DNA of 40,262 bases from Nonomuraea corallina (GTDB taxonomy: Bacteria > Actinomycetota > Actinomycetes > Streptosporangiales > Streptosporangiaceae), in NCBI RefSeq assembly GCF_027620315.1, contig NZ_JAPNNL010000048.1:1-40262 (forward strand), given 5' to 3'. The notes beneath the pieces are model-generated. The model did not search any database, had not been told where the DNA came from, and worked only from the letters and a program-made list of their open reading frames with translations. Shown here piece after piece: positions 17,042 to 24,828 of the stretch (the stretch's first letter is position 1; each line of letters begins with the position of its first letter). Made by a program: the position numbers and the translations under genes.

Positions 17042-17386
17042 GTGACCGACTGCCTGTTCTGCAAGATCGTGGCCAAGGAGATCCCGGCCGAGGTCGTCCT
17101 GGAGACCGACAGGGCGCTCGCGTTCCGCGACATCAACCCGCAGGCGCCCACGCACGTGCTCGTCATCCCCAAGGAGCACCACGCCGACGCCGCCGCGCTG
17201 GCCGAGGCCGACCGGGGGCTCGCCGACGAGGTGCTCAAGGCCGCGCACGCGGTCGCCGTCCAGGAGGGCGCGGCCGAGGGCGGCTACCGGATCGTCTTCA
17301 ACACCGGCGCGGGCGCGGGTCAGACCGTGTTCCATGTGCACGCGCACGTTCTGGGCGGCCGCGACCTGACGTGGCCTCCGGGCTGA
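17042..17386 (+). CDS. HIT family protein (histidine triad nucleotide hydrolase)
   Basis: 114 residues, full length for an HINT-type protein. The histidine triad is H98, H100, H102 within QTVFHVHAHVLGGR; a CxxC pair (C4, C7) near the N-terminus is common in bacterial members. These enzymes hydrolyse adenosine 5'-phosphoramidate-type nucleotides. The GTG at 17042 comes 6 nt after TAAGGT (17030-17035), so it may be read from a leaderless mRNA, though GGTGA there could also serve as a weak ribosome-binding site. It sits upstream of phoH-ybeY, as in other actinomycetes. Confidence 0.93.
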   Translation: MTDCLFCKIVAKEIPAEVVLETDRALAFRDINPQAPTHVLVIPKEHHADAAALAEADRGLADEVLKAAHAVAVQEGAAEGGYRIVFNTGAGAGQTVFHVHAHVLGGRDLTWPPG

Positions 17387-17451
17387 AATTGCCGCGAGGA
17401 AACGCTCCGGCCCCGGATACGATGGGTAAAGAAGAACAGACATCGAGACCC

Positions 17452-17477
17452 GGAGGCATCAGGCCGCTGGCCTGCCC
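17452..17477 (+). promoter_or_regulatory. phoH translation start region: Shine-Dalgarno separated from ATG by a hairpin
   Basis: GGAGG (17452-17456) is 21 nt from the ATG at 17478, too far for normal initiation. Between them CAGGCC (17460-17465), loop GCT and GGCCTG (17469-17474) form a 6-bp hairpin. Removing those 15 nt leaves 6 nt, the optimal spacing. There is no alternative ATG or GTG start in frame near the GGAGG. Confidence 0.5.
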
Positions 17478-18509
17478 ATGTCCGAACTACACGAATCCCG
17501 ACGCACGGCACCTCCATCGCGCACTCAGGCCAAGGTGCTGATTCCGGACGAATACCCGATGGTCAGCCTCCTGGGCTCCCGCGACGAGCTGCTCCGCGTC
17601 ATCGAGGGCGCCTTCAAGGCCGACATCCACGTGCGCGGCAACGAGATCACCGTGACCGGCAGCCCCGACGAGAGCGGCACGGTCGTGCGGCTCTTCGAGG
17701 AGCTCGTCGAGGTGCTGCGCAGCGGCGGTGACCTCACGCCCGACGCCGTCGAGCGGAGCATCGCGATGCTCCGCATGACCTCCGAGCGGCCGGCCGAGGT
17801 GCTGTCGCTCGACATCCTGTCCTCACGCGGGCGCACGATCCGCCCGAAGACGGCCAACCAGAAGCGCTACGTCGACGCCATCGACGAGCACACGGTCGTG
17901 TTCGGCATCGGCCCCGCAGGCACCGGCAAGACCTACCTGGCGATGGCCAAGGCGGTGCGGGCGCTGCAGGAGAAGCGGGTCAACCGGATCATCCTCACCC
18001 GCCCCGCGGTCGAGGCCGGCGAGCGGCTGGGCTTCCTGCCCGGCACGCTCTACGAGAAGATCGACCCCTACCTGCGGCCGCTGTACGACGCGCTGCACGA
18101 CATGGTCGACCCCGACTCCATCCCCAAGCTCATGGCCGCGGGCACGATCGAGGTCGCCCCCCTCGCCTACATGCGGGGACGCACGCTCAACGACGCCTTC
18201 ATCATCCTCGACGAGGCCCAGAACTCCTCGGCCGAGCAGATGAAGATGTTCCTCACCAGGCTCGGCTTCAACAGCAAGATCGTGGTGACCGGTGACGTCA
18301 CGCAGGTCGACCTGCCGGCCGGCACGGTCAGCGGCCTGCGGGTGGTCCAGGAGATCCTGGACGGCATCGACGACATCCACTTCTCCAGGCTGACGAGCGC
18401 CGACGTGGTGCGCCACAAGCTGGTGAGCGAGATCGTCGACGCCTACGGCCGCTACGACGCGCTCCGGGAGCCCTCACCGATCCAGCAGCAACGGGGTAAG
18501 CGGCGATGA
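17478..18509 (+). CDS. phoH: PhoH-like ATPase (YbeZ)
   Basis: 343 residues. The N-terminal KH-like part (about 20-115) is followed by the PhoH P-loop domain: Walker A GPAGTGKT at 145-152, [17 protein letters not shown] (about 174-190), Walker [10 protein letters not shown] and sensor VVTGD. It is a cytoplasmic ATPase linked functionally to YbeY in rRNA and ribosome processing. It overlaps ybeY by 4 bp (ATGA), so the two are translationally coupled, and it heads the phoH-ybeY-CorC operon. Its own initiation region has the unusual hairpin described at 17452-17477. Confidence 0.95.
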   Translation: MSELHESRRTAPPSRTQAKVLIPDEYPMVSLLGSRDELLRVIEGAFKADIHVRGNEITVTGSPDESGTVVRLFEELVEVLRSGGDLTPDAVERSIAMLRMTSERPAEVLSLDILSSRGRTIRPKTANQKRYVDAIDEHTVVFGIGPAGTGKTYLAMAKAVRALQEKRVNRIILTRPAVEAGERLGFLPGTLYEKIDPYLRPLYDALHDMVDPDSIPKLMAAGTIEVAPLAYMRGRTLNDAFIILDEAQNSSAEQMKMFLTRLGFNSKIVVTGDVTQVDLPAGTVSGLRVVQEILDGIDDIHFSRLTSADVVRHKLVSEIVDAYGRYDALREPSPIQQQRGKRR

Positions 18510-18979
18510 GCATCGAGATCAACAACGAGTCCGGGGTGGGCGTCGACGAGGAGCGCCTCGTCGCGCTGTCCACCCACGTGCTGGCCGAGATGGGCATCAA
18601 CCCGCTGGCCGAGCTGTCGCTCGTCGTCGTCGACGAGGACGTCATGGCGGAGCTGCACGAGAAGTGGATGGGTGAGCCGGGCCCGACCGACGTGCTCGCC
18701 TTCCCGATGGACGAGCTGCGGCCCGGCGGCGCGCGGGGCGAGTCCGAGGGGCCCGCCGACCCGGCGCTGCTGGGTGACGTGGTGCTCTGCCCGCAGGTCG
18801 CCGCACGGCAGGCGGAGGAGGCCGGTCACAGCGCTCAGGACGAGATCGAGCTGCTGTGCACCCACGGCATCCTCCACCTGCTCGGTTACGATCACGCCGA
18901 GCCGGAGGAGCACAAGGAGATGTTCGGCCTGCAGGCGCGGTTGCTCGAAGCATGGCGGGAGGTGCGCAGCTCGCGGTGA
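18506..18979 (+). CDS. ybeY: Endoribonuclease YbeY (16S rRNA maturation)
   Basis: 157 residues. The zinc-binding motif [11 protein letters not shown] places ligands at H120, H124 and H130, with the substrate-strand residues TDVLAFP (about 61-67) intact. YbeY is a single-strand endoribonuclease needed for 16S rRNA 3'-end maturation and ribosome quality control. It starts within the phoH stop (ATGA) and ends within the start of the next gene (GTGA at 18976-18979), so all three genes are coupled. Confidence 0.96.
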   Translation: MSIEINNESGVGVDEERLVALSTHVLAEMGINPLAELSLVVVDEDVMAELHEKWMGEPGPTDVLAFPMDELRPGGARGESEGPADPALLGDVVLCPQVAARQAEEAGHSAQDEIELLCTHGILHLLGYDHAEPEEHKEMFGLQARLLEAWREVRSSR

Positions 18980-20271
18980 ACGCCTGGTTGCCGTTGGCCA
19001 TCGTCCTCGTCGTGGTCGGTGGCCTGATCGCCAGCGTGGAGACGGCGCTGACGCGGATCTCGCGGGTGCGCGCGGAGGAGGCCGTGCGCGATGGCAAGCG
19101 CGGCGCCGAGCGGCTGCACGCCATCGTCACCGACGCCCCGCGCTACCTCAACCTGCTGCTGCTGCTCCGGCTGAGCTGTGAGCTGGTGGCGACGGTGATC
19201 GCGACGCTGCTGTTCATCGACCTGATGGACGACCAGGGCTGGGCCTACTTCGCGGCGGCCGCGGTGATGATCCTGGTGAGCTACGTGATCGTGGGCGTGA
19301 TGCCGCGCACGCTCGGCCGCCAGCACGCCGAGCCGGTCGCGCTCGCCAGCGCCCCGATGGTGTACGGGCTGACGAAGATCTTCGGCCCGCTGCCCAAGCT
19401 GCTCATCCTGCTGGGCAACGCGCTCACGCCGGGCAAGGGGTTCCGCGACGGCCCGTTCACGTCGGAGGCCGAGCTGCGCGACCTCGTCGACCTGGCGGAG
19501 GAGCGCCGGGTGATCGAGCCCGACGAACGGGAGATGATCCATTCGGTCTTCGAGCTGGGTGACACGCTGGTGCGCGAGGTGATGGTGCCGCGCACCGACA
19601 TGGTCTACATCGAGCGCGGCAAGACGCTCAGGCAGGCGCTGTCGCTGGCGTTGCGCAGCGGTTTCTCCCGGGTCCCGGTGGTCGGCGAGAACGAGGACGA
19701 CGTGATCGGCATCGCCTACCTCAAGGACATCACCCGGCGGGTGCACGAGTCGGGCGGCGACGGCGAGACGGAGACGGTCGAGTCGATCATGCGGCCGGCG
19801 ACGTACGTGCCGGAGAGCAAGCCGATCGACGAGCTGCTGCGCGAGATGCAGGCCAGGCAGATCCACCTGGCGATCGTGATCGACGAGTACGGCGGCACCG
19901 CCGGTCTGGTCACCATCGAGGACGTGCTGGAGGAGATCGTCGGCGAGATCACCGACGAGTACGACCAGGAGGCGCCCCGGGTCGAGCCGATGCCCGACGG
20001 CGCGGTGCGGGTGACGGCGCGGATGCCGGTCGACGAGCTGGGCGAGCTGTTCGACACCGAGATCGAGGTCGACGACGTGGAGACGGTCGGCGGGCTGCTG
20101 GCGCACGCGCTCGGCCGGGTGCCGATCGCCGGCTCGCAGGCGGAGGTCGCCGGGCTGGAGCTGACCGCCGAGAGCCTGGCGGGGCGGCGCAACCGGATCA
20201 GCACGGTGGTGGTGCGCCGGGTCCGGGCCGATCAGGACGAGGTCGTGACGGCGGCGACCGAGCGGGAGTGA
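18976..20271 (+). CDS. CNNM/CorC family membrane protein with CBS domains (hemolysin C-like)
   Basis: 431 residues. The N-terminal DUF21/CNNM membrane domain (about 1-140) has three to four hydrophobic segments (2-25, 58-80, 87-107). A CBS pair follows (about 190-315; [14 protein letters not shown], then [16 protein letters not shown] and [28 protein letters not shown], quoted in parts) and a C-terminal CorC_HlyC domain (about 335-420). The family is implicated in Mg2+/Co2+ export or resistance. The start is the GTG at 18976 overlapping the ybeY stop; an ATG at 18952 in the same frame is an alternative. It is the last gene before the structured region at 20290-20505. Confidence 0.9.
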   Translation: MNAWLPLAIVLVVVGGLIASVETALTRISRVRAEEAVRDGKRGAERLHAIVTDAPRYLNLLLLLRLSCELVATVIATLLFIDLMDDQGWAYFAAAAVMILVSYVIVGVMPRTLGRQHAEPVALASAPMVYGLTKIFGPLPKLLILLGNALTPGKGFRDGPFTSEAELRDLVDLAEERRVIEPDEREMIHSVFELGDTLVREVMVPRTDMVYIERGKTLRQALSLALRSGFSRVPVVGENEDDVIGIAYLKDITRRVHESGGDGETETVESIMRPATYVPESKPIDELLREMQARQIHLAIVIDEYGGTAGLVTIEDVLEEIVGEITDEYDQEAPRVEPMPDGAVRVTARMPVDELGELFDTEIEVDDVETVGGLLAHALGRVPIAGSQAEVAGLELTAESLAGRRNRISTVVVRRVRADQDEVVTAATERE

Positions 20272-20289
20272 GCCGCCCCGGGCCCGGCG

Positions 20290-20316
20290 GCAAGCCGTCG
20301 GCAAGTGAGTTGCAAG
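20290..20316 (+). repeat. Three GCAAG direct repeats at exact 11-nt spacing
   Basis: GCAAG starts at 20290, 20301 and 20312. The third is followed 10 bp later by a -10-like CAGTCT (20327-20332). Eleven-nucleotide direct repeats just upstream of a -10 are the binding layout of OmpR-type and SARP activators (general knowledge). Transcription would start at about 20339, at the base of the first hairpin. Confidence 0.45.
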
Positions 20317-20337
20317 CGGGCTGCGCCAGTCTGTTTC

Positions 20338-20505
20338 TCGGCACCCGGTGCGGTGGGTGCCGATAGAGGGAGGCGCCCGGCCGTCGCAGGGGTTCGGCGG
20401 CGGGGCGCTCCTGGGGGGACGACGACGGCCCGGCCTCTAGCCGGTCGGACGTCGTTCGGCGTAAAGGGTGCTCTCGTCCGGATAACCGGGCGAGGGCACC
20501 CTTTT
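20338..20505 (+). ncRNA. Candidate structured RNA: attenuator/riboswitch-like leader or terminated small RNA
   Basis: This 311-bp gap between the CorC gene and a lipoprotein gene holds consecutive hairpins. H1 (20338-20363) has the 9-bp perfect stem TCGGCACCC/GGGTGCCGA. H2 (about 20368-20412) has GGAG-GCGCCC pairing with GGGCGC-CTCC around a bulged G. H3 (20419-20455) has ACGACG/CGTCGT outside and CCGGC/GCCGG inside. A 19-bp terminator follows (20463-20504). GGCACCC occurs in both the H1 5' arm (20340-20346) and the terminator 3' arm (20495-20501), and GGGTGC in both opposite arms. H1 can therefore swap partners with the terminator, giving mutually exclusive folds. It matches no RNA family I recognise. 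If it is a leader it would control the lipoprotein gene at 20583. Confidence 0.5.
20463..20504 (+). terminator. Intrinsic terminator, 19-bp stem with T-run
   Basis: The left arm AAAGGGTGCTCTCGTCCGG pairs with the right arm CCGGGCGAGGGCACCCTTT around an ATAA tetraloop, with two G-U pairs and no mismatch. TTTT (20502-20505) ends it. It is the clearest intrinsic terminator in the window and could also work on the minus strand because of the AAA at its left foot. Confidence 0.88.
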
Positions 20506-20582
20506 AGCGTTTGATCGTTTATTGGTAACTCCGGTGGATTGCCGTTTTCGCTGGTCGGGGAAGCTGGGCATCGGGGGGAATC

Positions 20583-21203
20583 ATGAAACGCGGAACGCGG
20601 ATCATCGCCTGCGGGCTCCTTGCCGGTGCCCTGGCAGGCTGCGGAGGTGCCGAGGGGCTCGACACGGAGGCCCTGGCCCAGATGAAGGAGATCCTCAGCA
20701 AGGAGCCCCGGCTGCCCGAGGGCTTCTCGCCGCGCTCGGAGCAGGCGTGGCGGGCGCCGTTCACGCCGGCCGACCGCAACTGCCGGGCCGTGCTGGACGC
20801 GGCCGCCGGCCGGGCTCCCGAACGGGGCCTGACCGCCCAGGCCGCAGCGAGCTACCAGGGTGACGAACTGGGCGAGCAGGTCGGGGTGGGCCTGGCCCGC
20901 TACGACGGGGCGGCGGGGGAGCACATGAGCGCGCTCGCCGCCGCGCTCAGGGCGTGCCGTGAGGTGCGCGCGGCGGGCGGCACCCACCTGCGCACCGCGC
21001 TCGTCCCGGTGACGGACGTGGCCGACGAGGCGGTGGCGGGCGAGCTGCGCGGCCGGCTGAACGGCTACCCGTACGCGCTGGACGTGGTGCTGGCCCGGTC
21101 GGGCGACATGCTGGTGTCGATGGTGCACACGAGCATGGCCGAGGTCGAGCCGCAGCGCACCCGCCAGCTCCTCGACGCGGTGATGCGGATGGCCAGCCCG
21201 TAA
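20583..21203 (+). CDS. Lipoprotein with probable extracellular sensor-like domain, unknown function
   Basis: 206 residues. The signal peptide (KRGTRIIACGLLAGALAGC) ends in a lipobox with C20 as the lipidated residue. The mature part carries two conserved-looking cysteines (in DRNCRAV and LRACREV) about 60 residues apart, likely a disulfide, and resembles the general layout of PknH-type extracellular domains. That similarity is weak by eye. The ATG at 20583 follows GGGGGGAA. It lies 78 bp after the terminator of the structured leader, which may regulate it. Confidence 0.75.
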   Translation: MKRGTRIIACGLLAGALAGCGGAEGLDTEALAQMKEILSKEPRLPEGFSPRSEQAWRAPFTPADRNCRAVLDAAAGRAPERGLTAQAAASYQGDELGEQVGVGLARYDGAAGEHMSALAAALRACREVRAAGGTHLRTALVPVTDVADEAVAGELRGRLNGYPYALDVVLARSGDMLVSMVHTSMAEVEPQRTRQLLDAVMRMASP

Positions 21204-21206
21204 CCT
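21201..21206 (+). promoter_or_regulatory. -10-like TAACCT of a probable leaderless transcript
   Basis: TAACCT fits TANNNT, overlaps the TAA stop of the lipoprotein gene and ends 6 nt before the GTG at 21213. There is no Shine-Dalgarno before that GTG. Confidence 0.35.
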
Positions 21207-21212
21207 GTCCTC

Positions 21213-21533
21213 GTGACACTCGACCCGGAAGACAACAAGCTCATCACCCTGGCGCGGGCGTCGCGCGCCCGCAACGGTTCGGCGCAGGGCGCGGCCGTGC
21301 GCGACGAGACCGGCCGCACCTACGCGGCCACCGATGTCGCGCTGTCCGCGCTGCGGCTGTCGGCCGTGCAGGTGGCGGTGGCGACGGCGGTCTCCAGCGG
21401 CGCCCGCGCGCTGGAGGCGGTGGCGCTGGTCACCGACGGCGACGGCCCGTCCGAGGACGACGGGGCGGTGGCGGCGGAGCTGGGCGTGCCGGCCATCCTG
21501 GTGGCCGGTCCCGACGGCGCGCCGCGGAGCTGA
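21213..21533 (+). CDS. Cytidine deaminase-like protein lacking the catalytic motif
   Basis: 106 residues. The frame of a CDA-type deaminase is visible (LARASRARNGSAQGAAVRDETGRTYAATDV, quoted in parts here as LARASRARNG and AAVRDETGRTY; then VQVAVATAVSSGA and VALVTDG). However, the zinc motifs are gone: where CDA has HAE, this has SAVQVAV, and there is no PCxxC. Actinomycete genomes carry this gene next to era under the name cytidine deaminase, but this sequence cannot bind the catalytic zinc. Its function is unknown; a structural or regulatory role is conceivable. The Nudix gene follows after 2 bp. Confidence 0.8.
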   Translation: MTLDPEDNKLITLARASRARNGSAQGAAVRDETGRTYAATDVALSALRLSAVQVAVATAVSSGARALEAVALVTDGDGPSEDDGAVAAELGVPAILVAGPDGAPRS

Positions 21534-21535
21534 GC

Positions 21536-22012
21536 ATGCCGATGTCGCCCTACCTGGCCGGGGTGCGCGCCAAGCTGGGGCCCGATCTGCTGATGATGCC
21601 GTCGGTCTGCGGCTGCGTGTTCGACGACGAGGGCCGGCTGCTGGTGGCCCGCCACGGCGACGTCGGGCTGTGGGCGGCGCCGGGCGGGGCCCTCGACCCG
21701 GACGAGCGGCCGGAGGAGGCCGTGCGGCGCGAGCTGCGCGAGGAGCTCGGCATCGAGGTGCGGGTGCGCGGTCTGATCGGCGTCCACAGCGGGCCCGAGT
21801 TCCGGGTCCGCTACCCGAACGGCCACGAGTGCCTCTACATGATCGCCGTGTACGGGTGCGCGATCGAGTCCGGCACGCCCACCCCCGACGGCGACGAGAT
21901 CAGGGAGGCCCGCTGGGTCCGGGAGGACGAGCTGGACGAGCTGGCGATGACCCCGTGGTCGCCGCGGGTGCTGCCCGGCGTGTTCGCCTGGTGGCGTGCG
22001 CAGGTCTCCTGA
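21536..22012 (+). CDS. Nudix hydrolase
   Basis: 158 residues. The Nudix box is complete at about residues 51-73: G, five residues, E, seven residues, then REL-REELGI. It hydrolyses a nucleoside diphosphate linked to some moiety X, using divalent metal held by the box glutamates. The substrate cannot be told. Start ATG 21536, with only 2 bp between it and the preceding gene, so translation is probably coupled. It sits in the usual slot upstream of era. Confidence 0.92.
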   Translation: MPMSPYLAGVRAKLGPDLLMMPSVCGCVFDDEGRLLVARHGDVGLWAAPGGALDPDERPEEAVRRELREELGIEVRVRGLIGVHSGPEFRVRYPNGHECLYMIAVYGCAIESGTPTPDGDEIREARWVREDELDELAMTPWSPRVLPGVFAWWRAQVS

Positions 22013-22021
22013 TAGGCGAGA

Positions 22022-22939
22022 ATGCACAGTGTGACCTCGCCAGACAGCCATCGTGCCGGATTCGCCTGCTTCGTGGGGAGGCCGAACGTCGGCAAGTCCA
22101 CGCTCATGAACGCCCTGGTCGGCACCAAAGTGGCGATCACCTCGTCCAAGCCGCAGACGACGAGGCGGGCGATCCGCGGCATCGTGCACCGGCCCGACGC
22201 CCAGCTCGTCATCGTCGACACCCCGGGCCTCCACCGGCCGCGCACGCTCCTCGGTGAGCGGCTCGACAGCCTGGTGCTGTCGACGCTGACCGAGGTCGAC
22301 GTGATCGGGTTCTGCGTGCCCGCCAACGAGCCGATCGGCAAGGGCGACCGGTTCATCGCCGGCAAGCTGGCCGCGGTCAAGAAGACGCCGGTGATCGCCG
22401 TGGTCACCAAGTGCGACCTGGCGAGCAGGGAGCAGATCGCCGAGCAGCTGCTGGCGGTGTCGGAGATCGCGGAGTTCGCCGACGTGGTGCCGGTGTCGGC
22501 GCAGTCGGGCGACCAGCTCGACGTGCTGGCCGACGTGCTCGTGCGCCACCTGCCGGAGTCGCCGCCGCTCTACGAGGACGGTCAGCTCACCGACGAGCCG
22601 GAGCAGGTGCTGGTCGGCGAGCTGATCAGGGAGGCGGCGCTGGAGGGCGTCCGCGACGAGCTGCCCCACTCGATCGCGGTCGTGGTCGACGAGATGCTGC
22701 CCCGGGAGGACCGCGACGACCTGCTCGACATCTACGCCCACCTGTTCGTCGAGCGGCCGTCGCAGAAGGCCATCGTCATCGGCCACAAGGGCGAGCGGCT
22801 GCGCGAGGTCGGCACGAAGGCCCGCCACCAGATCGAGGCGCTGCTGGGCACGCGCGTCTACCTCGACCTGCGCATCAGCGTGCTCAAGGACTGGCAGCGC
22901 GACCCCAAGCAGCTGCGCAGGCTCGGCTTCTACGACTGA
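22022..22939 (+). CDS. era: GTPase Era
   Basis: 305 residues. The G-domain has G1 GRPNVGKS (19-26), G2/switch I in SSKPQTTRR, G3 DTPGL and G4 TKCD. The C-terminal KH domain includes IVIGHKGERLREVGTKAR, then the typical ending DWQRDPKQLRRLGFYD. Era binds the 3' end of 16S rRNA and acts in 30S assembly, consistent with ybeY, phoH and rsmE nearby. ATG 22022 is used; a GTG at 22031 is possible. The last 10 bp overlap the convergent FAD oxidoreductase gene, which marks the edge of the core block. Confidence 0.97.
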   Translation: MHSVTSPDSHRAGFACFVGRPNVGKSTLMNALVGTKVAITSSKPQTTRRAIRGIVHRPDAQLVIVDTPGLHRPRTLLGERLDSLVLSTLTEVDVIGFCVPANEPIGKGDRFIAGKLAAVKKTPVIAVVTKCDLASREQIAEQLLAVSEIAEFADVVPVSAQSGDQLDVLADVLVRHLPESPPLYEDGQLTDEPEQVLVGELIREAALEGVRDELPHSIAVVVDEMLPREDRDDLLDIYAHLFVERPSQKAIVIGHKGERLREVGTKARHQIEALLGTRVYLDLRISVLKDWQRDPKQLRRLGFYD

Positions 22940-24351
22940 GCCAGGCGGCGGCCCAGCAGCCGGCCGAAGGTGATGGCCGGGGTGACCAGCATGCCGGAGC
23001 AGAAGCTCTGCCCGCAGGTGGCGGCCGCCCCGATGACCTCGCCGACCGCGTAGAGGCCCGCGATGGGCTCGCCGTCGGCGCGGCGCACCCGCAGGCTCGC
23101 GTCGACGTCCAGCCCGGCGAACGTCACCAGCGAGATGGCGTGGTTGCGGATCGCGTAGAAGGGCGGCGTGGCCAGGGGCAGCGGCAGGTGGACGCGGCCG
23201 AAGTCGGGGTCCGACCCGGCGGCGACGGCCGCGTTGTACCGGGCCGCGGTCGCGACCAGCCCGCCGGCGTCGATGCCGGTCTGCCCGGCCAGCTCCTCCA
23301 GCGTGGCGGCGGCGTGCACGCCCACGCGCACCCCCGCCTGGGCGCGCAGGTCCTCGGGCGTCCAGCCGACCACGAGCGGGCGTCCGGACCGGGTCGACTC
23401 CAGCATGGCGTCGTCGAACACCGTCCAGAACGTCATGTCCGGGATGCGGGTGAGCGCGCGTTCCTTGGTGTCGATGGACGGCTCGTCCTCCGCCACCCAG
23501 CGGTGGCCCGTCCGGTCCACGTAGATCTCGACGGGCGGGCGCTCGGCGGCGACGAGCAGCTGCCGGTCGGACCAGTTGGCCTTGCCCGGGGTGGTGGGGT
23601 GCGGCAGGCCGCCGAAGCTCGGCAGGAACGAGCCGGTGCCCTGGATGCCCGCGTCGAGCTCCCTGGCCAGCAGGATGCCGTCGCCGGTGGAGGTCGGGTG
23701 GGCGGCCGACACCAGCGGCGCGCCCTCCAGCTCCAGGAACAGCTCGGGCTCCGCGGCGAAGCCCCCGGTGGCCAGCACGACGTGGCGGGCGCGCACCCGT
23801 ACGTCCTGGCCGTCGCGCAGGACCGTGACGCCGGTGACCCGGCCGCCGGCGGTCAGCAGTTCGATCACCGGCGCGTTCTTCCACAGGTCCAGGCGGCCGG
23901 TGGCGGTGGCGTCGGCGAGCACCCGCTCGTACACCTCCAGGATCGACGCCGCCTCGTCCACGCCGTAGTAGGTGCGGGCGGTCGTGTAGGGCTCGTGCCC
24001 GTAGATGATCCGCGGCGTCTCGGGCGCGAACCGGAAGCCGAGACCGTCGAGCCAGTCGACGGTCTCGGCGGCGTTCTCCACCACGGTGCGGACGAGGTCC
24101 TCGCGGACGGTGCCGCCGCTGATGCGTAGGATGTCGGCCAGGTGCGCCTCGGCGGAGTCGGCGATGCCGCGCTCGGCCTGCCGGCGCGTCCCCGCGGCGG
24201 CCATGTGCCCGCCGGAGATGTGCAGCGTGCCGCCGACGCGGTGGTCCTTCTCCACCAGCAGCACCCGGGCGCCGCCGTGCGCGGCCTCCGCCGCGCACGG
24301 GATGCCCGCGGTGCCGGCGCCGACCACCACGAGGTCGTAGTCGAGTTCCAC
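22930..24351 (-). CDS. FAD-dependent oxidoreductase (fumarate reductase/ketosteroid dehydrogenase superfamily)
   Basis: 473 residues. The N-terminal FAD-binding motif VVVGAGTAG (about 8-16) is followed by the family HISGGHMAAAG segment (about 45-55), LATGGF near 195 and the C-terminal FAD contact GLYAVGEVIG with a final TPAITFGR. These enzymes add or remove hydrogens across C-C bonds, often next to a carbonyl. It is clearly paralogous to the protein encoded at 28322-29785 (shared GTRRQxERGI, TVDWLD, HYYG-like blocks). The GTG at 24351 follows AGGAGG. It is the last gene of the nitrilase-like/ALDH operon. The substrate is unknown. Confidence 0.88.
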   Translation of the reverse strand: MELDYDLVVVGAGTAGIPCAAEAAHGGARVLLVEKDHRVGGTLHISGGHMAAAGTRRQAERGIADSAEAHLADILRISGGTVREDLVRTVVENAAETVDWLDGLGFRFAPETPRIIYGHEPYTTARTYYGVDEAASILEVYERVLADATATGRLDLWKNAPVIELLTAGGRVTGVTVLRDGQDVRVRARHVVLATGGFAAEPELFLELEGAPLVSAAHPTSTGDGILLARELDAGIQGTGSFLPSFGGLPHPTTPGKANWSDRQLLVAAERPPVEIYVDRTGHRWVAEDEPSIDTKERALTRIPDMTFWTVFDDAMLESTRSGRPLVVGWTPEDLRAQAGVRVGVHAAATLEELAGQTGIDAGGLVATAARYNAAVAAGSDPDFGRVHLPLPLATPPFYAIRNHAISLVTFAGLDVDASLRVRRADGEPIAGLYAVGEVIGAAATCGQSFCSGMLVTPAITFGRLLGRRLAQS

Positions 24352-24369
24352 CAGTGATCCTCCTGAGGG

Positions 24370-24828
24370 TCAGGCGCCGGCCGGGACGTACCAGCGTTCG
24401 GGCTCGGCTCCGGGGACGCGGCGCTCCTCGATGACGGTGAGCCGGCTGAGCCTGCCGTCCTCGAAGTGCTGCCACAGGCGGGTGCGGTAGTCGGCGGTGG
24501 GCATCGACATCTCGACGATGCGCTCCTGCGGGCGGTCGTTCCAGCCGAACGTGAACACGATGGCCTGGTCGCCGGCCCGGCTGGTGGTGCCCCACATCTC
24601 GGTGTCGACGAACTCGACGGAGTCGCCGTCGACGATCGCGCGGTAGTGCCGCACCGCGGGCTCCTCGCCCTCGCGCAGGTAGACGACCTTCTCGGTCCAG
24701 TCGGTGCCCTCCATCCGGCCTTCCTGCCGGCTGGGGTAACGCTCCAGGAGGGTGCCGTCGGGCGCGAGCACGGTGTAGGTGCCCTCCCACACTCCGGACA
24801 TGTCGCGCAGGATGTCGGCGATGGTCAT
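24370..24828 (-). CDS. 152-residue protein of unknown function, calycin-like
   Basis: Starts at the ATG at 24828, which overlaps the ALDH stop as ATGA. The frame is open far upstream, but that part lies within the ALDH and nitrilase genes and has no coding character. The sequence alternates short strands with polar turns (SGVWEGTYTVL, TEKVVYLREG, RHYRAIVDGDSVEFVD, AIVFTFGW), like a lipocalin/calycin or fatty-acid-binding-type barrel. There is no signal peptide. A small ligand-binding role within the catabolic operon is plausible but unproven. Confidence 0.75.
   Translation of the reverse strand: MTIADILRDMSGVWEGTYTVLAPDGTLLERYPSRQEGRMEGTDWTEKVVYLREGEEPAVRHYRAIVDGDSVEFVDTEMWGTTSRAGDQAIVFTFGWNDRPQERIVEMSMPTADYRTRLWQHFEDGRLSRLTVIEERRVPGAEPERWYVPAGA

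Noticed and set aside
20338..20505. Known RNA families: SRP RNA, 6S RNA, tmRNA, cobalamin or ydaO riboswitch
   Set aside because: I do not find the conserved SRP GGAAG loop region, the 6S closing stem, a tmRNA tRNA-like end or the conserved cores of those riboswitches.
22930..24351. Calling the FAD proteins 3-ketosteroid dehydrogenases
   Set aside because: Only the superfamily motifs are visible and no steroid-degradation genes or KstR-type TNNAACNNGTTNNA sites accompany them; the operator here has a 3-bp spacer instead of 2.
21320..24790. A very long open frame on the minus strand across era and its neighbours
   Set aside because: It is opposite clear genes, its product is Arg/Gly/Pro-rich with no domain, and GC-rich DNA produces such shadow frames; no ribosome-binding site supports it.
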